NCBI GenBank assembly: GCA_964036045.1
Contig: OZ038383.1
Span: 110,705,188-110,769,187, forward strand
Reading direction: 5' to 3'
DNA length: 64,000 nt
From: Eutreptiella sp. 'Long Island Sound 2002'
Taxonomy: Eukaryota > Euglenozoa > Euglenophyceae > Eutreptiales > Eutreptiaceae
Shown one piece after another: positions 51,470 through 60,062 of the stretch. Each line of letters begins with the position of its first letter. Position 1 is the first letter of the stretch. Both the position numbers and the translations under genes were made by a program. The notes beneath the pieces are model-generated. The model was given only the letters and a program-made list of their open reading frames with translations, searched no databases and was not told the origin of the DNA.

Positions 51470-54400
51470 TCAATTCGGCCTAGCACGAATGCATGTGACC
51501 ACCAACCTGTCTGGCCTGGCCCTCGTACGGCTTGGGCGCTGCAGATCAGCGGCCGAACTTGAAGCTTGGTCCTCATTTGGTTCCTGGGCTGGCCTGACCG
51601 CAGGAGGGGGGATCGACGGATCAGCCCTGGAATGTGGCTGCTGAGGGCCGTAAAAGGCTGGATCTCGATTCACCACAGGTCGTTTTCCGTCGCTCTCCAC
51701 TTGTCTGTCTGGTTTCGACAAACAATCTGTCAGGAGTACACCAATTTCGGGGTGCTTCTTGAGGAAGTCAATGAACCCCTTGGTGTATCCATGGACAAAA
51801 GATTGGGCTGGTTCCCAGTTGTTGTGACTGGGATCAAAGCCCCTCCACTCACACAGAAATTCCCATTCGCCCTTGGCGTCACGTCTTGCTTCAACAATCC
51901 TCTTGAGTTCGTACTTTCCCCCTTCGATTACCCGATCGGACAAGTGTTTTGCAGTCCAAAAAAGGGGTTTAACTCGATCCTTGGGGGAGGGGATCTCTCT
52001 CTTAAGGCGATCGCCCGAAACGTCAATTTCCCTGCTGACATCCACACGAATCCTCCACCTGTTCTCCCCAAGACGTGCTGTAACAGCAAATGGCCCCTCC
52101 CACAAGGGAAGAAGCTTGTCATCTCCGTCCAGGGTGGTTTCGGATTTTCGAAGCCAAACTCGATCATCGACTTCAAAATTGTGGGGGTTTTTTCGACCTT
52201 GATTTTGAACCCAAAGCCAGTCAGCTTGATGCTTTTCGATTAATTTCGACACAGATTTATCTGCTCGTTGGACTTCGTCCAAAAACAGCGAAGCATCTTT
52301 ACAGGGGCGAGGATTATTCAACGGCATGTTCCACCAACACTTCTTTCGTCCAAAGACAATTTCATTTGGAGAAAGGCCATGATACAAAGGCGTGTTGTGG
52401 TAACGGCGAAGCAATGCGAAGAGAACTTCAAGCCAGTGGAAATCCTTCTCACTCGCGAGCTCCTTACGAAGCATATTTATAACAGAGCGGCCGGCTCTTT
52501 CGCCAGGCAGCGCTCGATGCGAGTGGATTTCACACCTGAGGTGGTGGATTCCAAGGCGAGCACACAATTCTCTCCACCATTCGGAGGTGTACTCTTTGCC
52601 TGAGTCCGTGACCACCTCGGATGGGACGTCCCAGCCTCCCATCCAGGTCTGCGCGCACCATTTGGCGGCAGCCTTGCCAGTCATCGACTCAATGTTGCAA
52701 GGCAACACTTGAATGTAGCCGGAATGACGGCACTGAATAAGGAGCACACCATTGACTTTTTTGTTAGTCCAATGGCACTCTTCGTCATCGAGCTCACCGA
52801 GATAGAAAAAATCACTCGTGACTCTGTTGAAGAGACGCTCCGGAATAGGATGAGGCCTCAGATGGCCGTGCTTCTTCGCGCTGGGGGGCGTCGAGACAGC
52901 ACATTGGGCACATCCGGCTGCTACTTTCATGCAGTGAGTGTAGAGCCTCGATCCAAACAACCTATGCTTAATCATCCACCACAGTCGACGGCCATGTGCG
53001 TGGGGGGACTCCCATTTGTGCCACCAGTTTAACACTCGGGGGGCTAGGGCGTCTGGCACACACAATTTACCCTCCATCCACAGCTTCCCCCCATCCAACG
53101 AGTACTCAGGAAAAATCCCATCCCTGTGAGCATCTTTGGATTTGAGATTTCCAAAGACCTCTTTAAACATGGGATCCTGCAGGTAATCGGACGTCCAGTC
53201 TCGGATGATAAGGGAATCCTTAGGCAGGGGTGGAGTTTTGGCCGGATCTCGGCGCTTAATGCCCTCGATCAACCGAAATCGATTTACTCGTCGGGTGTAG
53301 TCAAACCGTTTCACACTCCCTGTGGAGGGATCGGTGACATTTTCCACGACTTTCATCGTTTTGGTGCAGATCTCGTGAGCATGCGCCGGATCTGAGATGG
53401 CCGTGATGTCGTGACACGGCAATGCGTGCTGTTTGACAGCGCACTGCATGCATGCACGTCGAATGAGTTTCTTTTCTTCCTGATCCCATTCGATGATGAC
53501 ATGGCGGTCCTGCTCCGTACCATGGATGTTGGTACTTTGCAGCCCCTCTGAGGCGGGGTAAGCCCATCGGCTCAGAGCATCCGCTACCGTGTTGTGTTTT
53601 CCAGGCAAATACGACACGTGGAGGTCAAACAGAGAAGGAAATTCGTGCCATCTGGCCCGTCGACCAGCTGGGCTCGCGACAGTATCAATGTGTTCAGTGG
53701 CCCAATACTCCAGAGATCGATGATCCGTCAGGACCTCGACTCGATTGGTGCCAACCCACGATTGGTACTTTTTTAAAGCACAGATGATGGCGTAAGTCTC
53801 TTGCTCACGCGGCGACCATTGCATTTGGCGTGGGGCTAGCTTCCGTGACCAAAATGCAAGAGGGTAATGATCGCCGGTGGCTTCATCAACCTGTTCAAGG
53901 ACAGCTCCGATCGCGTACCTAGATGCGTCGGTTCTAATGTAGAAGGGTCTGTCAAATTGGGGCACATGCAACGTGGCGACTTCGCAGAGGGCTGCCTTCA
54001 AGTGATGGAAGGCCTCCTCGCACTCGTCAGTCCACTTGACACGAACCTTTGAACCTGCCTTGCCTGCATCTCTCCCTACCTTCAGTAATTCAGTGAGGGG
54101 GGCAGCAAATTTGGCATAATTCGGCACAAAAGTGTGGTAAAAATTGCAACAACCTAGGAATCCTCGCAACTCCGTGATCGTCTCAGGGCGCTTCCACTTC
54201 TGAATAGCGACGAGCTTCCCTGGACTGGGTCGTCGAGTGCCATTCTCTAGGAGAGAACCACAAAATTCGACTGATTTTAAAAATAATTTTCCCTTCTTTG
54301 GCCCACAGATCAGCTGATTGGCGTCAAGAATATCCAAAACTTGGTTCAGCTGCTTCTCATGTAGGGCCACCAGCTCGGCTTCGGTCAGTCCCTCCCCCTC

Positions 54401-56653
54401 CGTCGCGATGATTATGTCATCTATGTACACACTCACAAAGGCACGAAGCTCAGGATGGGTTGTGAACAGCACATCCTCCATCATTCTTTGAAAAAATGAG
54501 GGGGCATTCTTCAATCCCATGGGCATGACGGTCCACTGGACTGGGCCACATGGCGTGCACATACAGGTAAGAGGTCTGCTGTCCTTCCTCAACGGCATTT
54601 GGTGAAAGCCGTGACGGAGATCCAGCACAGAGAACAAACGACCTCTTGCCCTCTTGGCGATTTCCTCCTCAATGAGGGGCAGGGGGTGTGAATCCGCCTT
54701 GGTTTCGGCGTTGAGATTGCGAAAATCAACCACCATTCGCCAGCCATCAATGGTGTTCTGGTCTGCAGGCGGTGGCTTCGGGACTGTGAAGGGTGAACAG
54801 CACCATTCGCTGGTCATACAACCCTCAAGCCAACCAAATTCCCTGAGATTTCTCTCGATGATTTTTCTGAGAATCTCATGTTTGTGTCCATGATTTTCAT
54901 AAGGGCGCTGTTTTTTTGCCTTGTACCCTTCACGAAGCTCGATGAAGGCTTCACCGAACTGTCCACGGACAGGGGGATCTTTGATCAACTTCCCTGAAAG
55001 GGTCGAATCCTTCCGTTCCTCAAAAATCTTTTCTCTTGACCTCGAACACAATTCAGTGTCCACCTGGTCGCCGGGAATTACTGTCGAAAAAACTTTGGCG
55101 ACTTCTTCGGCTTTGGCAGGCAGAATCTTCTTACGGATGTCCCTAAACAGGTCCGTATCAACTGCCTCCTGAAGATAGGTGGGTCTTGTGTCGAAATCCC
55201 AGAGATTTTCTTCGCGATCCAGCTCCTCGAAAGGATCCATGAAAGCTTCCACAGGGGGTTTTTCATAAAAAACTCTGAATTTGCGGCGCGATTGGAGATT
55301 TTTCCTCGCCCGTGCACTGAAGATTCTTTTCGATGTCGACCGTATGGGTGAAGAGGGAGCCGAGGCGGATCCATTGGTCGTTGAATCACCTTGGGTATCT
55401 GACGAACAAAAATCAGAAAAAATAGATTCATCATCAGTACCACGCTCAACCTCAGATTCAGACCCAACACAGGAATCTGTACTAGAATCAGCAGAATTAG
55501 AGTCAGAAAGCTTTCCATCCACCAGGAATGCAAGCGAACTCCAGGAGCGCTGTGGCAGGGGACCTGTGTCGTCCCTGGCATACAGCTTAATCTTCCTGGG
55601 AAGTTCGATGTAATCTACACAAATGTCCTGTAATTCCTGAAACCAAGGCTTGTCGTCCCACAAGGGCACAACCAAGATTGCCTGGGTTTTATCCTGCTTG
55701 ATTTTGTGGATGACCTGCTGGATTAAGTGAAACGGAGGATTAATCCACAACTTCTTGTCCCATTTGTGGGTCCAAGCGTCGCTGAAGTGCCTGTCAAAGC
55801 GCTTGTTCGTGCGGTTAGCAAATGCATCATACTGAGGCCAAAATGAATGATGTTCATGAAAGTATTCACAAATTGCATCGCGCCATTTGTCGACAACTCT
55901 GTAGGATGAAGAGTGCCAGCGCGAAGGGCGTCGTGGCTGGGAGTCCCTACGAAGACATTCTAACTCCTGGGAGTAATCGGCACTCCCATTCACCTCTGCA
56001 ATGGTGACATCTTCACCAAATTTTGGTGTCACTTTTTGCTTTAAAAATTCTTCTGCACTTTTAAACCCTGCGTGCAAAAAACGAAATTCAGGACGCTCCA
56101 AAGGACCTGACTCCAGCAAAAAACAACGACGATGACCTACAGGCGCTACCCTGTTCTTACGAAGCCAAGGATGGCCTAAATAAAGGTCATACTTTATGTC
56201 AGCTCGGTAGAAGTAGTCATCCTTAAGGACAACTTCTTCCACATTTTGCTCTTCCCAAAGGTCTTGAGCGACCAAATGGGTTGATATATAACAACCGCGT
56301 TGCCCACCTGCGAGAGAGTGTCCAGAAACTCCCTCGAGGGTAACAGGATGAGGCGATTCAAACACGCAGTCGTCGGGTAAGAATGCATTGGATTGGAGAT
56401 TTACCTCCGATCCATTATCACACAAACAAGTGGCGAGGTGGAAATTTCCCTTGCAATCAGAGACCCACAGCTTTGTGACAAACTGTCGAGCCCTGTGCTT
56501 GGACTGTACACCAACCTCGTCCACTACAGCAGAAGGATCCGCTGCCGGATCCAGGGGAGAGGAGACAAGCGACCCTACATCAAGTAATGGTCGATCAGGA
56601 ATTTGGGGATCATGCCTGAAATCGCCTGGGGAGAGGCGATTTTCGCGGCTCCC
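51470..56653 (-). CDS. Pol polyprotein: protease, Dam-like domain, RT, RNase H, integrase, chromodomain
   Basis: The frame is open from the codon after the Gag TAG (56653) to a TGA at 51470-51472, 1727 codons. Numbering below starts at the GTG at 56524. Retropepsin-like protease about 15-125, with CDNGSE at 35-40 and YLGHPWL at 115-121. Dam-like methyltransferase domain about 205-335, with DAFANRTN at 233-240 and NPPF at 262-265. Reverse transcriptase about 540-770, with YIDD at 700-703. RNase H about 860-990, with D866, E907 or E909, D934 and D982. Integrase with H1169, H1175, C1205 and C1208, and catalytic D1238, D1307 and E1342. GPF module near 1477. Chromodomain 1537-1591 with cage residues Y1538, W1560 and F1563. 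There is no ATG before codon 429, so protease and the Dam-like domain can only be made as a Gag-Pol fusion through the TAG. The DNG triad in the protease is unusual. Confidence 0.95.
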   Translation of the reverse strand, partial: GSRENRLSPGDFRHDPQIPDRPLLDVGSLVSSPLDPAADPSAVVDEVGVQSKHRARQFVTKLWVSDCKGNFHLATCLCDNGSEVNLQSNAFLPDDCVFESPHPVTLEGVSGHSLAGGQRGCYISTHLVAQDLWEEQNVEEVVLKDDYFYRADIKYDLYLGHPWLRKNRVAPVGHRRCFLLESGPLERPEFRFLHAGFKSAEEFLKQKVTPKFGEDVTIAEVNGSADYSQELECLRRDSQPRRPSRWHSSSYRVVDKWRDAICEYFHEHHSFWPQYDAFANRTNKRFDRHFSDAWTHKWDKKLWINPPFHLIQQVIHKIKQDKTQAILVVPLWDDKPWFQELQDICVDYIELPRKIKLYARDDTGPLPQRSWSSLAFLVDGKLSDSNSADSSTDSCVGSESEVERGTDDESIFSDFCSSDTQGDSTTNGSASAPSSPIRSTSKRIFSARARKNLQSRRKFRVFYEKPPVEAFMDPFEELDREENLWDFDTRPTYLQEAVDTDLFRDIRKKILPAKAEEVAKVFSTVIPGDQVDTELCSRSREKIFEERKDSTLSGKLIKDPPVRGQFGEAFIELREGYKAKKQRPYENHGHKHEILRKIIERNLREFGWLEGCMTSEWCCSPFTVPKPPPADQNTIDGWRMVVDFRNLNAETKADSHPLPLIEEEIAKRARGRLFSVLDLRHGFHQMPLRKDSRPLTCMCTPCGPVQWTVMPMGLKNAPSFFQRMMEDVLFTTHPELRAFVSVYIDDIIIATEGEGLTEAELVALHEKQLNQVLDILDANQLICGPKKGKLFLKSVEFCGSLLENGTRRPSPGKLVAIQKWKRPETITELRGFLGCCNFYHTFVPNYAKFAAPLTELLKVGRDAGKAGSKVRVKWTDECEEAFHHLKAALCEVATLHVPQFDRPFYIRTDASRYAIGAVLEQVDEATGDHYPLAFWSRKLAPRQMQWSPREQETYAIICALKKYQSWVGTNRVEVLTDHRSLEYWATEHIDTVASPAGRRARWHEFPSLFDLHVSYLPGKHNTVADALSRWAYPASEGLQSTNIHGTEQDRHVIIEWDQEEKKLIRRACMQCAVKQHALPCHDITAISDPAHAHEICTKTMKVVENVTDPSTGSVKRFDYTRRVNRFRLIEGIKRRDPAKTPPLPKDSLIIRDWTSDYLQDPMFKEVFGNLKSKDAHRDGIFPEYSLDGGKLWMEGKLCVPDALAPRVLNWWHKWESPHAHGRRLWWMIKHRLFGSRLYTHCMKVAAGCAQCAVSTPPSAKKHGHLRPHPIPERLFNRVTSDFFYLGELDDEECHWTNKKVNGVLLIQCRHSGYIQVLPCNIESMTGKAAAKWCAQTWMGGWDVPSEVVTDSGKEYTSEWWRELCARLGIHHLRCEIHSHRALPGERAGRSVINMLRKELASEKDFHWLEVLFALLRRYHNTPLYHGLSPNEIVFGRKKCWWNMPLNNPRPCKDASLFLDEVQRADKSVSKLIEKHQADWLWVQNQGRKNPHNFEVDDRVWLRKSETTLDGDDKLLPLWEGPFAVTARLGENRWRIRVDVSREIDVSGDRLKREIPSPKDRVKPLFWTAKHLSDRVIEGGKYELKRIVEARRDAKGEWEFLCEWRGFDPSHNNWEPAQSFVHGYTKGFIDFLKKHPEIGVLLTDCLSKPDRQVESDGKRPVVNRDPAFYGPQQPHSRADPSIPPPAVRPAQEPNEDQASSSAADLQRPSRTRARPDRLVVTCIRARPN

Positions 56654-56656
56654 CTA
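56619..56656 (-). promoter_or_regulatory. Candidate stop-codon readthrough element between gag and pol
   Basis: On the minus strand the Gag stop TAG (56656-56654) is followed by 11 nt and then a perfect 9-bp hairpin: AAATCGCCT (56642-56634), loop CTCCCC (56633-56628), AGGCGATTT (56627-56619). The loop is fully complementary to GGGGAG, which overlaps the last base of the TAG and the next five bases, so a pseudoknot-like contact with the stop region is possible. Stem and loop pairing could not all form at once for steric reasons. Amber readthrough driven by a downstream pseudoknot is established in gammaretroviruses. Its use here is inferred from position and from the single shared frame. Confidence 0.7.
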
Positions 56657-59600
56657 GGCGTTCTGACCTCCAGCTGCTGCGTTAACGTTGTGTACACAGC
56701 CTGTTTCGTCGATCCATTCATCTTGGAACGGATCATCCGCTGGATTCAGAGCATTTTCGACGTAATCTCGATCCGCATCTGACACCTGGTCTGCACCTGA
56801 GACCTGATCCACACGATGGTTGCCCTTTCCTCGTCCACGGCCACGGCCGCCGGATGATGAGCCACCACCGTCGCCACGCCCTCTGCCCTTACCAGAGAAG
56901 GGGGTTCCTGAAGCATTTCCCTTACCCTTACCCTGTGATCCTGGAGCATTTCCTTTGTTTTGACCGGATTGAGGGGTTTGGCCTGGGTTTCGATTTCCAC
57001 CTCCGGCGTTGAAATTGGGACTTGTCTGGCCGTTTGGCTGTCCACCGGAACCGGATGGAGTCCGATTCCCTTTGCCTTGGGACCCGCCAGGGCCTCCAGT
57101 ATTTTTGTTCCCACCGGAGGGAGTCGAATTACCCTTTCCCCCCTTGGCACCATGCACCTGTCTGTCATTCCTGTCTGAATTCTGAGGATTACTGACATTT
57201 TCACCAATCACCTTGTGATCGTAGGCAGACCATCGGTGATTAGCAGTGGAATGCGTCTTAGCTCGGTTCGTAGAACCTAGAAGAAGACAGATGCTACAAT
57301 GATCCTGAACATTCCGGGTGTCATTCACCTTTTTGTTGCCCTTTTGGGCCCCATTTTGGGTGTTTTGCTGGGTATTCCTGTTTCCCCCAAGACCCTCGTG
57401 GAAATTTTGATTGGCGGCGTCAGCGAGCCTCTCAACCTCTTCCCACAGTTCCTGCGGAGTAAACGAAAATACCCAGTTCCTGGCCTTCAGACGATTGCCA
57501 TGGAAGCTTACTCCCCTGTTGAGGACTTGGACAAACAAGTCCCGATCCTCGTGTTCATTGAACTTGATTTTCCACGTGTTTTCAGTGAGTTTCACCTTGG
57601 TAAACGACGTGGGGGAGCACTTTTGAAGTGCCTCCCTGACGGTAAACCGGTTCGCCGAGGCGTCAAAGCCATCGATCTCCGCCCACCAGGTCTTGACCTT
57701 TTCTTCGGACTGTCGATTCCGAAGGGTGGCGGCGGTTTCAGAGGGGATCTTGTCAAAAATCAGATTTTTCAGCTCGGCACTAGAAAATTTTTCGCCTGAA
57801 TGTTCGGATTCTTCTACGAGATTCCAGAAGCGCTGTCTCTTGTCTTGCACTTCGTGCAAGATTAATCGAGAAAATGAAGGAAAATTCTTCAACATCTGGT
57901 GGTAATGGTCCTCTGGCAGTCGAGATCCACGTACCTCCAACTGTTCCCACACCTCATCAAAGGTAAGGGGGGAACTTGAATCTTCACGATCACTCCAGGT
58001 TCTGAGCCAAGTGTTGGCCGGCGCTCCCTCAAGGCAGTCCAGAAGCGCCATCAGGAACTGATCATCCTGGAGTTTTTGAGTCTTAACCCACAGTTTAAAT
58101 TCCCGTTGGAACTGAGGCCAACGTCTGGGGTTTCCATTATACTTTGGTTGCTTGGCAACCTGACGAAGTCGCAATGATGTAGGATTAAGGAGTGAATCCA
58201 GCCCAACACCGGCCGTAATGGCAGACACCTTGGCGGCATCATTAGCCACACCAGCTCCGGCGAGGGTCTGGGCGAGCAACATCTGGGCAATTGCATTGGA
58301 ATCAACAGCAGGAAGGGTAGTACGGGAGGCAGTTCTTTTGGCATTCTGAACCTCAGTCCTAGCCTTCGCCGATCTACTCTGTGATCGAGAGATTGTAACC
58401 CTTTCCTTTAGCTTAGTCCTGCTGATCCGTGCATCGGTGGTCTTAGAGTCCACCGAAGGGGCAATCGAAAAAATTTCTGTCGCCTCATCCGACGGTTCTG
58501 TTCTCTGATCCACCGATGATGCACCCTCAGACCTCATGTGGGTCTTGAAAAGATCTTTAATTCCCAGAGTCTGAATGATGAGTTGCATTTGATCCTTGAG
58601 CAATTGGAGCTCAGAATCTCGCTGAGATCTGCAAGAGCAGTCGGCAGGGCAGTACATACCGTGTCCTGAAGGACCTGAGCAGGCTGTCGGACCGCTAATC
58701 TCAGTGGTTCGCAGCCAGGAGTCCACTTGGGGAGCTCCTTCAGTCCTAATTTCCAGGCTTGCCTGCCTAGCTGCCTCTAAGATTCCTTCCTCAACCGCGG
58801 CGGCTAGATCGTCGCGGATGGAAACAGAGGGATGGGGGGCGGAGGGCCCGGCAACCGGTGCCTTGGTCTTCTCCTTCGGGAAGGGGCTTGCCTCCCAGAT
58901 CTGCAAGAAAATGGAAAAAGATTCATCTTCTTGAGAACACCACCACATCCTGGTCTTAATTTCTTCTTGAAGGAGGAAAAAATATTCAAATAAAAAATCA
59001 GAGGCGATTCTCTCTTGTCCTATCAGCCTAGACGTGGCTAATAGACACAGGGCCTCAAGCGCCTCAAGGTTACGGGCCACTTCCGGAGACAAATGGTTGT
59101 CCCATTGTGCCCATGAGGCTGGTCGATTAAAGGTAGGTACCTCACCTGGACCACCCATCTCAATGTCGTCAATTTCGGCATCGATGGTCTCGAAATGTGG
59201 ACATTGGTAGGGAGTATTGGTCCCCGCCAAGTCCGTAAGCTCCACCGGAGCGTTGCCATTAGCGTAAGCTGGGAGATTCCAGCTGCTTGATGGCCAATTT
59301 CGACTGGGATCTTGATTGTAATCTGGGCCTCCACAGCTGCTGATTTGGGTCCTTCTTGGGCAATTTGGGCTTGCGCAAGGCATTCCTCTCAAGGCCTCGT
59401 TCGCACAGCACCACGGGAGCGTGATGGTTACTTCTCCGGAGGTTGCGGAGTCTACGGGGCCGTACTGAGGGGCTAGCTGTGGTTGGGACACCAAAGGAAC
59501 AACATTCAGGTAGCCTCTGCTACCATGAAAGTGCTGCCCTGGGTCGATGTGGGTGCCGGAGGGCTCGGAGCCGGCAAGACCAGTGGGGCAGGCACGCGAG

Positions 59601-59689
59601 GAGTCTCCCTGGATGTTGTTATTGGGGTTGGAACCGGATACACGAACACCAACGGAGGCGAGAGCAGCGACAACAGAAGCAAGGTCCAT
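56654..59689 (-). CDS. Gag polyprotein
   Basis: 1011 codons ending in TAG. The ATG at 59689 lies inside the 5' LTR and has a strong initiation context (A at -3, G at +4). The frame reads through the LTR end and the primer-binding site (residues about 54-60), then into unique sequence. Residues about 515-605 resemble the retrotransposon capsid domain (YNGNPRRWPQFQREF start, Trp- and Leu-rich helices). A C-X2-C-X11-H-X4-H finger at 798-818 replaces the usual CCHC knuckle. Residues 850-957 are Gly/Asn/Gln-rich and end in RGRG repeats, a likely nucleic-acid-binding tail. PSAP at 282-285 resembles a late-domain motif but may be chance. The next ATG is at about residue 103, so a later start is possible, but nothing favours it. 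Confidence 0.93.
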   Translation of the reverse strand: MDLASVVAALASVGVRVSGSNPNNNIQGDSSRACPTGLAGSEPSGTHIDPGQHFHGSRGYLNVVPLVSQPQLAPQYGPVDSATSGEVTITLPWCCANEALRGMPCASPNCPRRTQISSCGGPDYNQDPSRNWPSSSWNLPAYANGNAPVELTDLAGTNTPYQCPHFETIDAEIDDIEMGGPGEVPTFNRPASWAQWDNHLSPEVARNLEALEALCLLATSRLIGQERIASDFLFEYFFLLQEEIKTRMWWCSQEDESFSIFLQIWEASPFPKEKTKAPVAGPSAPHPSVSIRDDLAAAVEEGILEAARQASLEIRTEGAPQVDSWLRTTEISGPTACSGPSGHGMYCPADCSCRSQRDSELQLLKDQMQLIIQTLGIKDLFKTHMRSEGASSVDQRTEPSDEATEIFSIAPSVDSKTTDARISRTKLKERVTISRSQSRSAKARTEVQNAKRTASRTTLPAVDSNAIAQMLLAQTLAGAGVANDAAKVSAITAGVGLDSLLNPTSLRLRQVAKQPKYNGNPRRWPQFQREFKLWVKTQKLQDDQFLMALLDCLEGAPANTWLRTWSDREDSSSPLTFDEVWEQLEVRGSRLPEDHYHQMLKNFPSFSRLILHEVQDKRQRFWNLVEESEHSGEKFSSAELKNLIFDKIPSETAATLRNRQSEEKVKTWWAEIDGFDASANRFTVREALQKCSPTSFTKVKLTENTWKIKFNEHEDRDLFVQVLNRGVSFHGNRLKARNWVFSFTPQELWEEVERLADAANQNFHEGLGGNRNTQQNTQNGAQKGNKKVNDTRNVQDHCSICLLLGSTNRAKTHSTANHRWSAYDHKVIGENVSNPQNSDRNDRQVHGAKGGKGNSTPSGGNKNTGGPGGSQGKGNRTPSGSGGQPNGQTSPNFNAGGGNRNPGQTPQSGQNKGNAPGSQGKGKGNASGTPFSGKGRGRGDGGGSSSGGRGRGRGKGNHRVDQVSGADQVSDADRDYVENALNPADDPFQDEWIDETGCVHNVNAAAGGQNA
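59514..59525 (-). promoter_or_regulatory. Primer-binding site, initiator-Met tRNA type
   Basis: On the minus strand TGGTAGCAGAGG starts at the first base after the 5' LTR. It is complementary to the 12 terminal nucleotides CCUCUGCUACCA of initiator-methionine tRNA of the animal/protist type. It lies inside the Gag reading frame. Confidence 0.9.
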
Positions 59690-60057
59690 GCTGATTGTGG
59701 TCCGGCAGAAAATCCCAGTCTATGAAGAAAATTGAGGGGAATTATTCTAAATACATCTGAGTGTCCAAAACTGTCCGAATGAATTTAAATAATCCATTTA
59801 TGTAAAATTGTATGGCCGATCTGGGCCGCGAGCGCGCGTCAACGGCAAATGGCGATTCCAGCTAAAATAGCGGAATGCGGCGGATTTACGGGAAATGGAC
59901 CGCGGAATCAAATCCGGCATATCAGAAATATATAGGAAATATCCTGTGACTGAGCTGCGAGGCGGCAATTCCGCCGAAGCAAAGAAAATGACCAAAATGT
60001 AGCCAATCTGGGCAGAATGTCTGAAAATCTGAGCAGATGGGGCTAGCCGCACTTACA
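59526..60057 (-). repeat. 5' LTR
   Basis: 532 bp, TG…CA ends in the element's direction, with one base different from the 3' LTR (59898). It holds the TATA-like box, the inferred transcription start and the first 54 or so codons of gag. Confidence 0.98.
59927..59934 (-). promoter_or_regulatory. TATA-like box in the 5' LTR
   Basis: TATATATT on the minus strand, about 124 bp into the LTR. A start site about 30 bp downstream would leave a leader of roughly 210 nt before the gag ATG at LTR position 369. The U3/R border is inferred, not seen. The same motif exists in the 3' LTR. Confidence 0.6.
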
Positions 60058-60062
60058 GTACC
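60058..60062. repeat. Target-site duplication, right copy (GTACC)
   Basis: Matches 49279-49283 exactly and leads straight into a consensus satellite unit. Confidence 0.95.

Larger units (their letters stand above)
49284..60057 (-). mobile_element. Complete Ty3/gypsy chromodomain retrotransposon (chromovirus)
   Basis: A 10,774-bp element on the minus strand. Order in its own direction: 5' LTR (60057-59526), primer-binding site, gag, TAG, pol (protease, Dam-like domain, reverse transcriptase, RNase H, integrase, chromodomain), an untranslated stretch of about 1.6 kb, polypurine tract, 3' LTR (49815-49284). The integrase lies after RNase H, which is the Ty3/gypsy order. LTRs are 531/532 identical and target duplications are perfect, so insertion is very recent. 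No frameshift is seen in either large frame. Insertion is inside the satellite array. Confidence 0.97.

Noticed and set aside
56522-56524. GTG at 56524 as the true start of a separate Pol protein
   Set aside because: GTG is not a normal eukaryotic start. The frame is open back to the Gag TAG, and no ATG precedes codon 429, so expression as a Gag-Pol fusion is the better reading.
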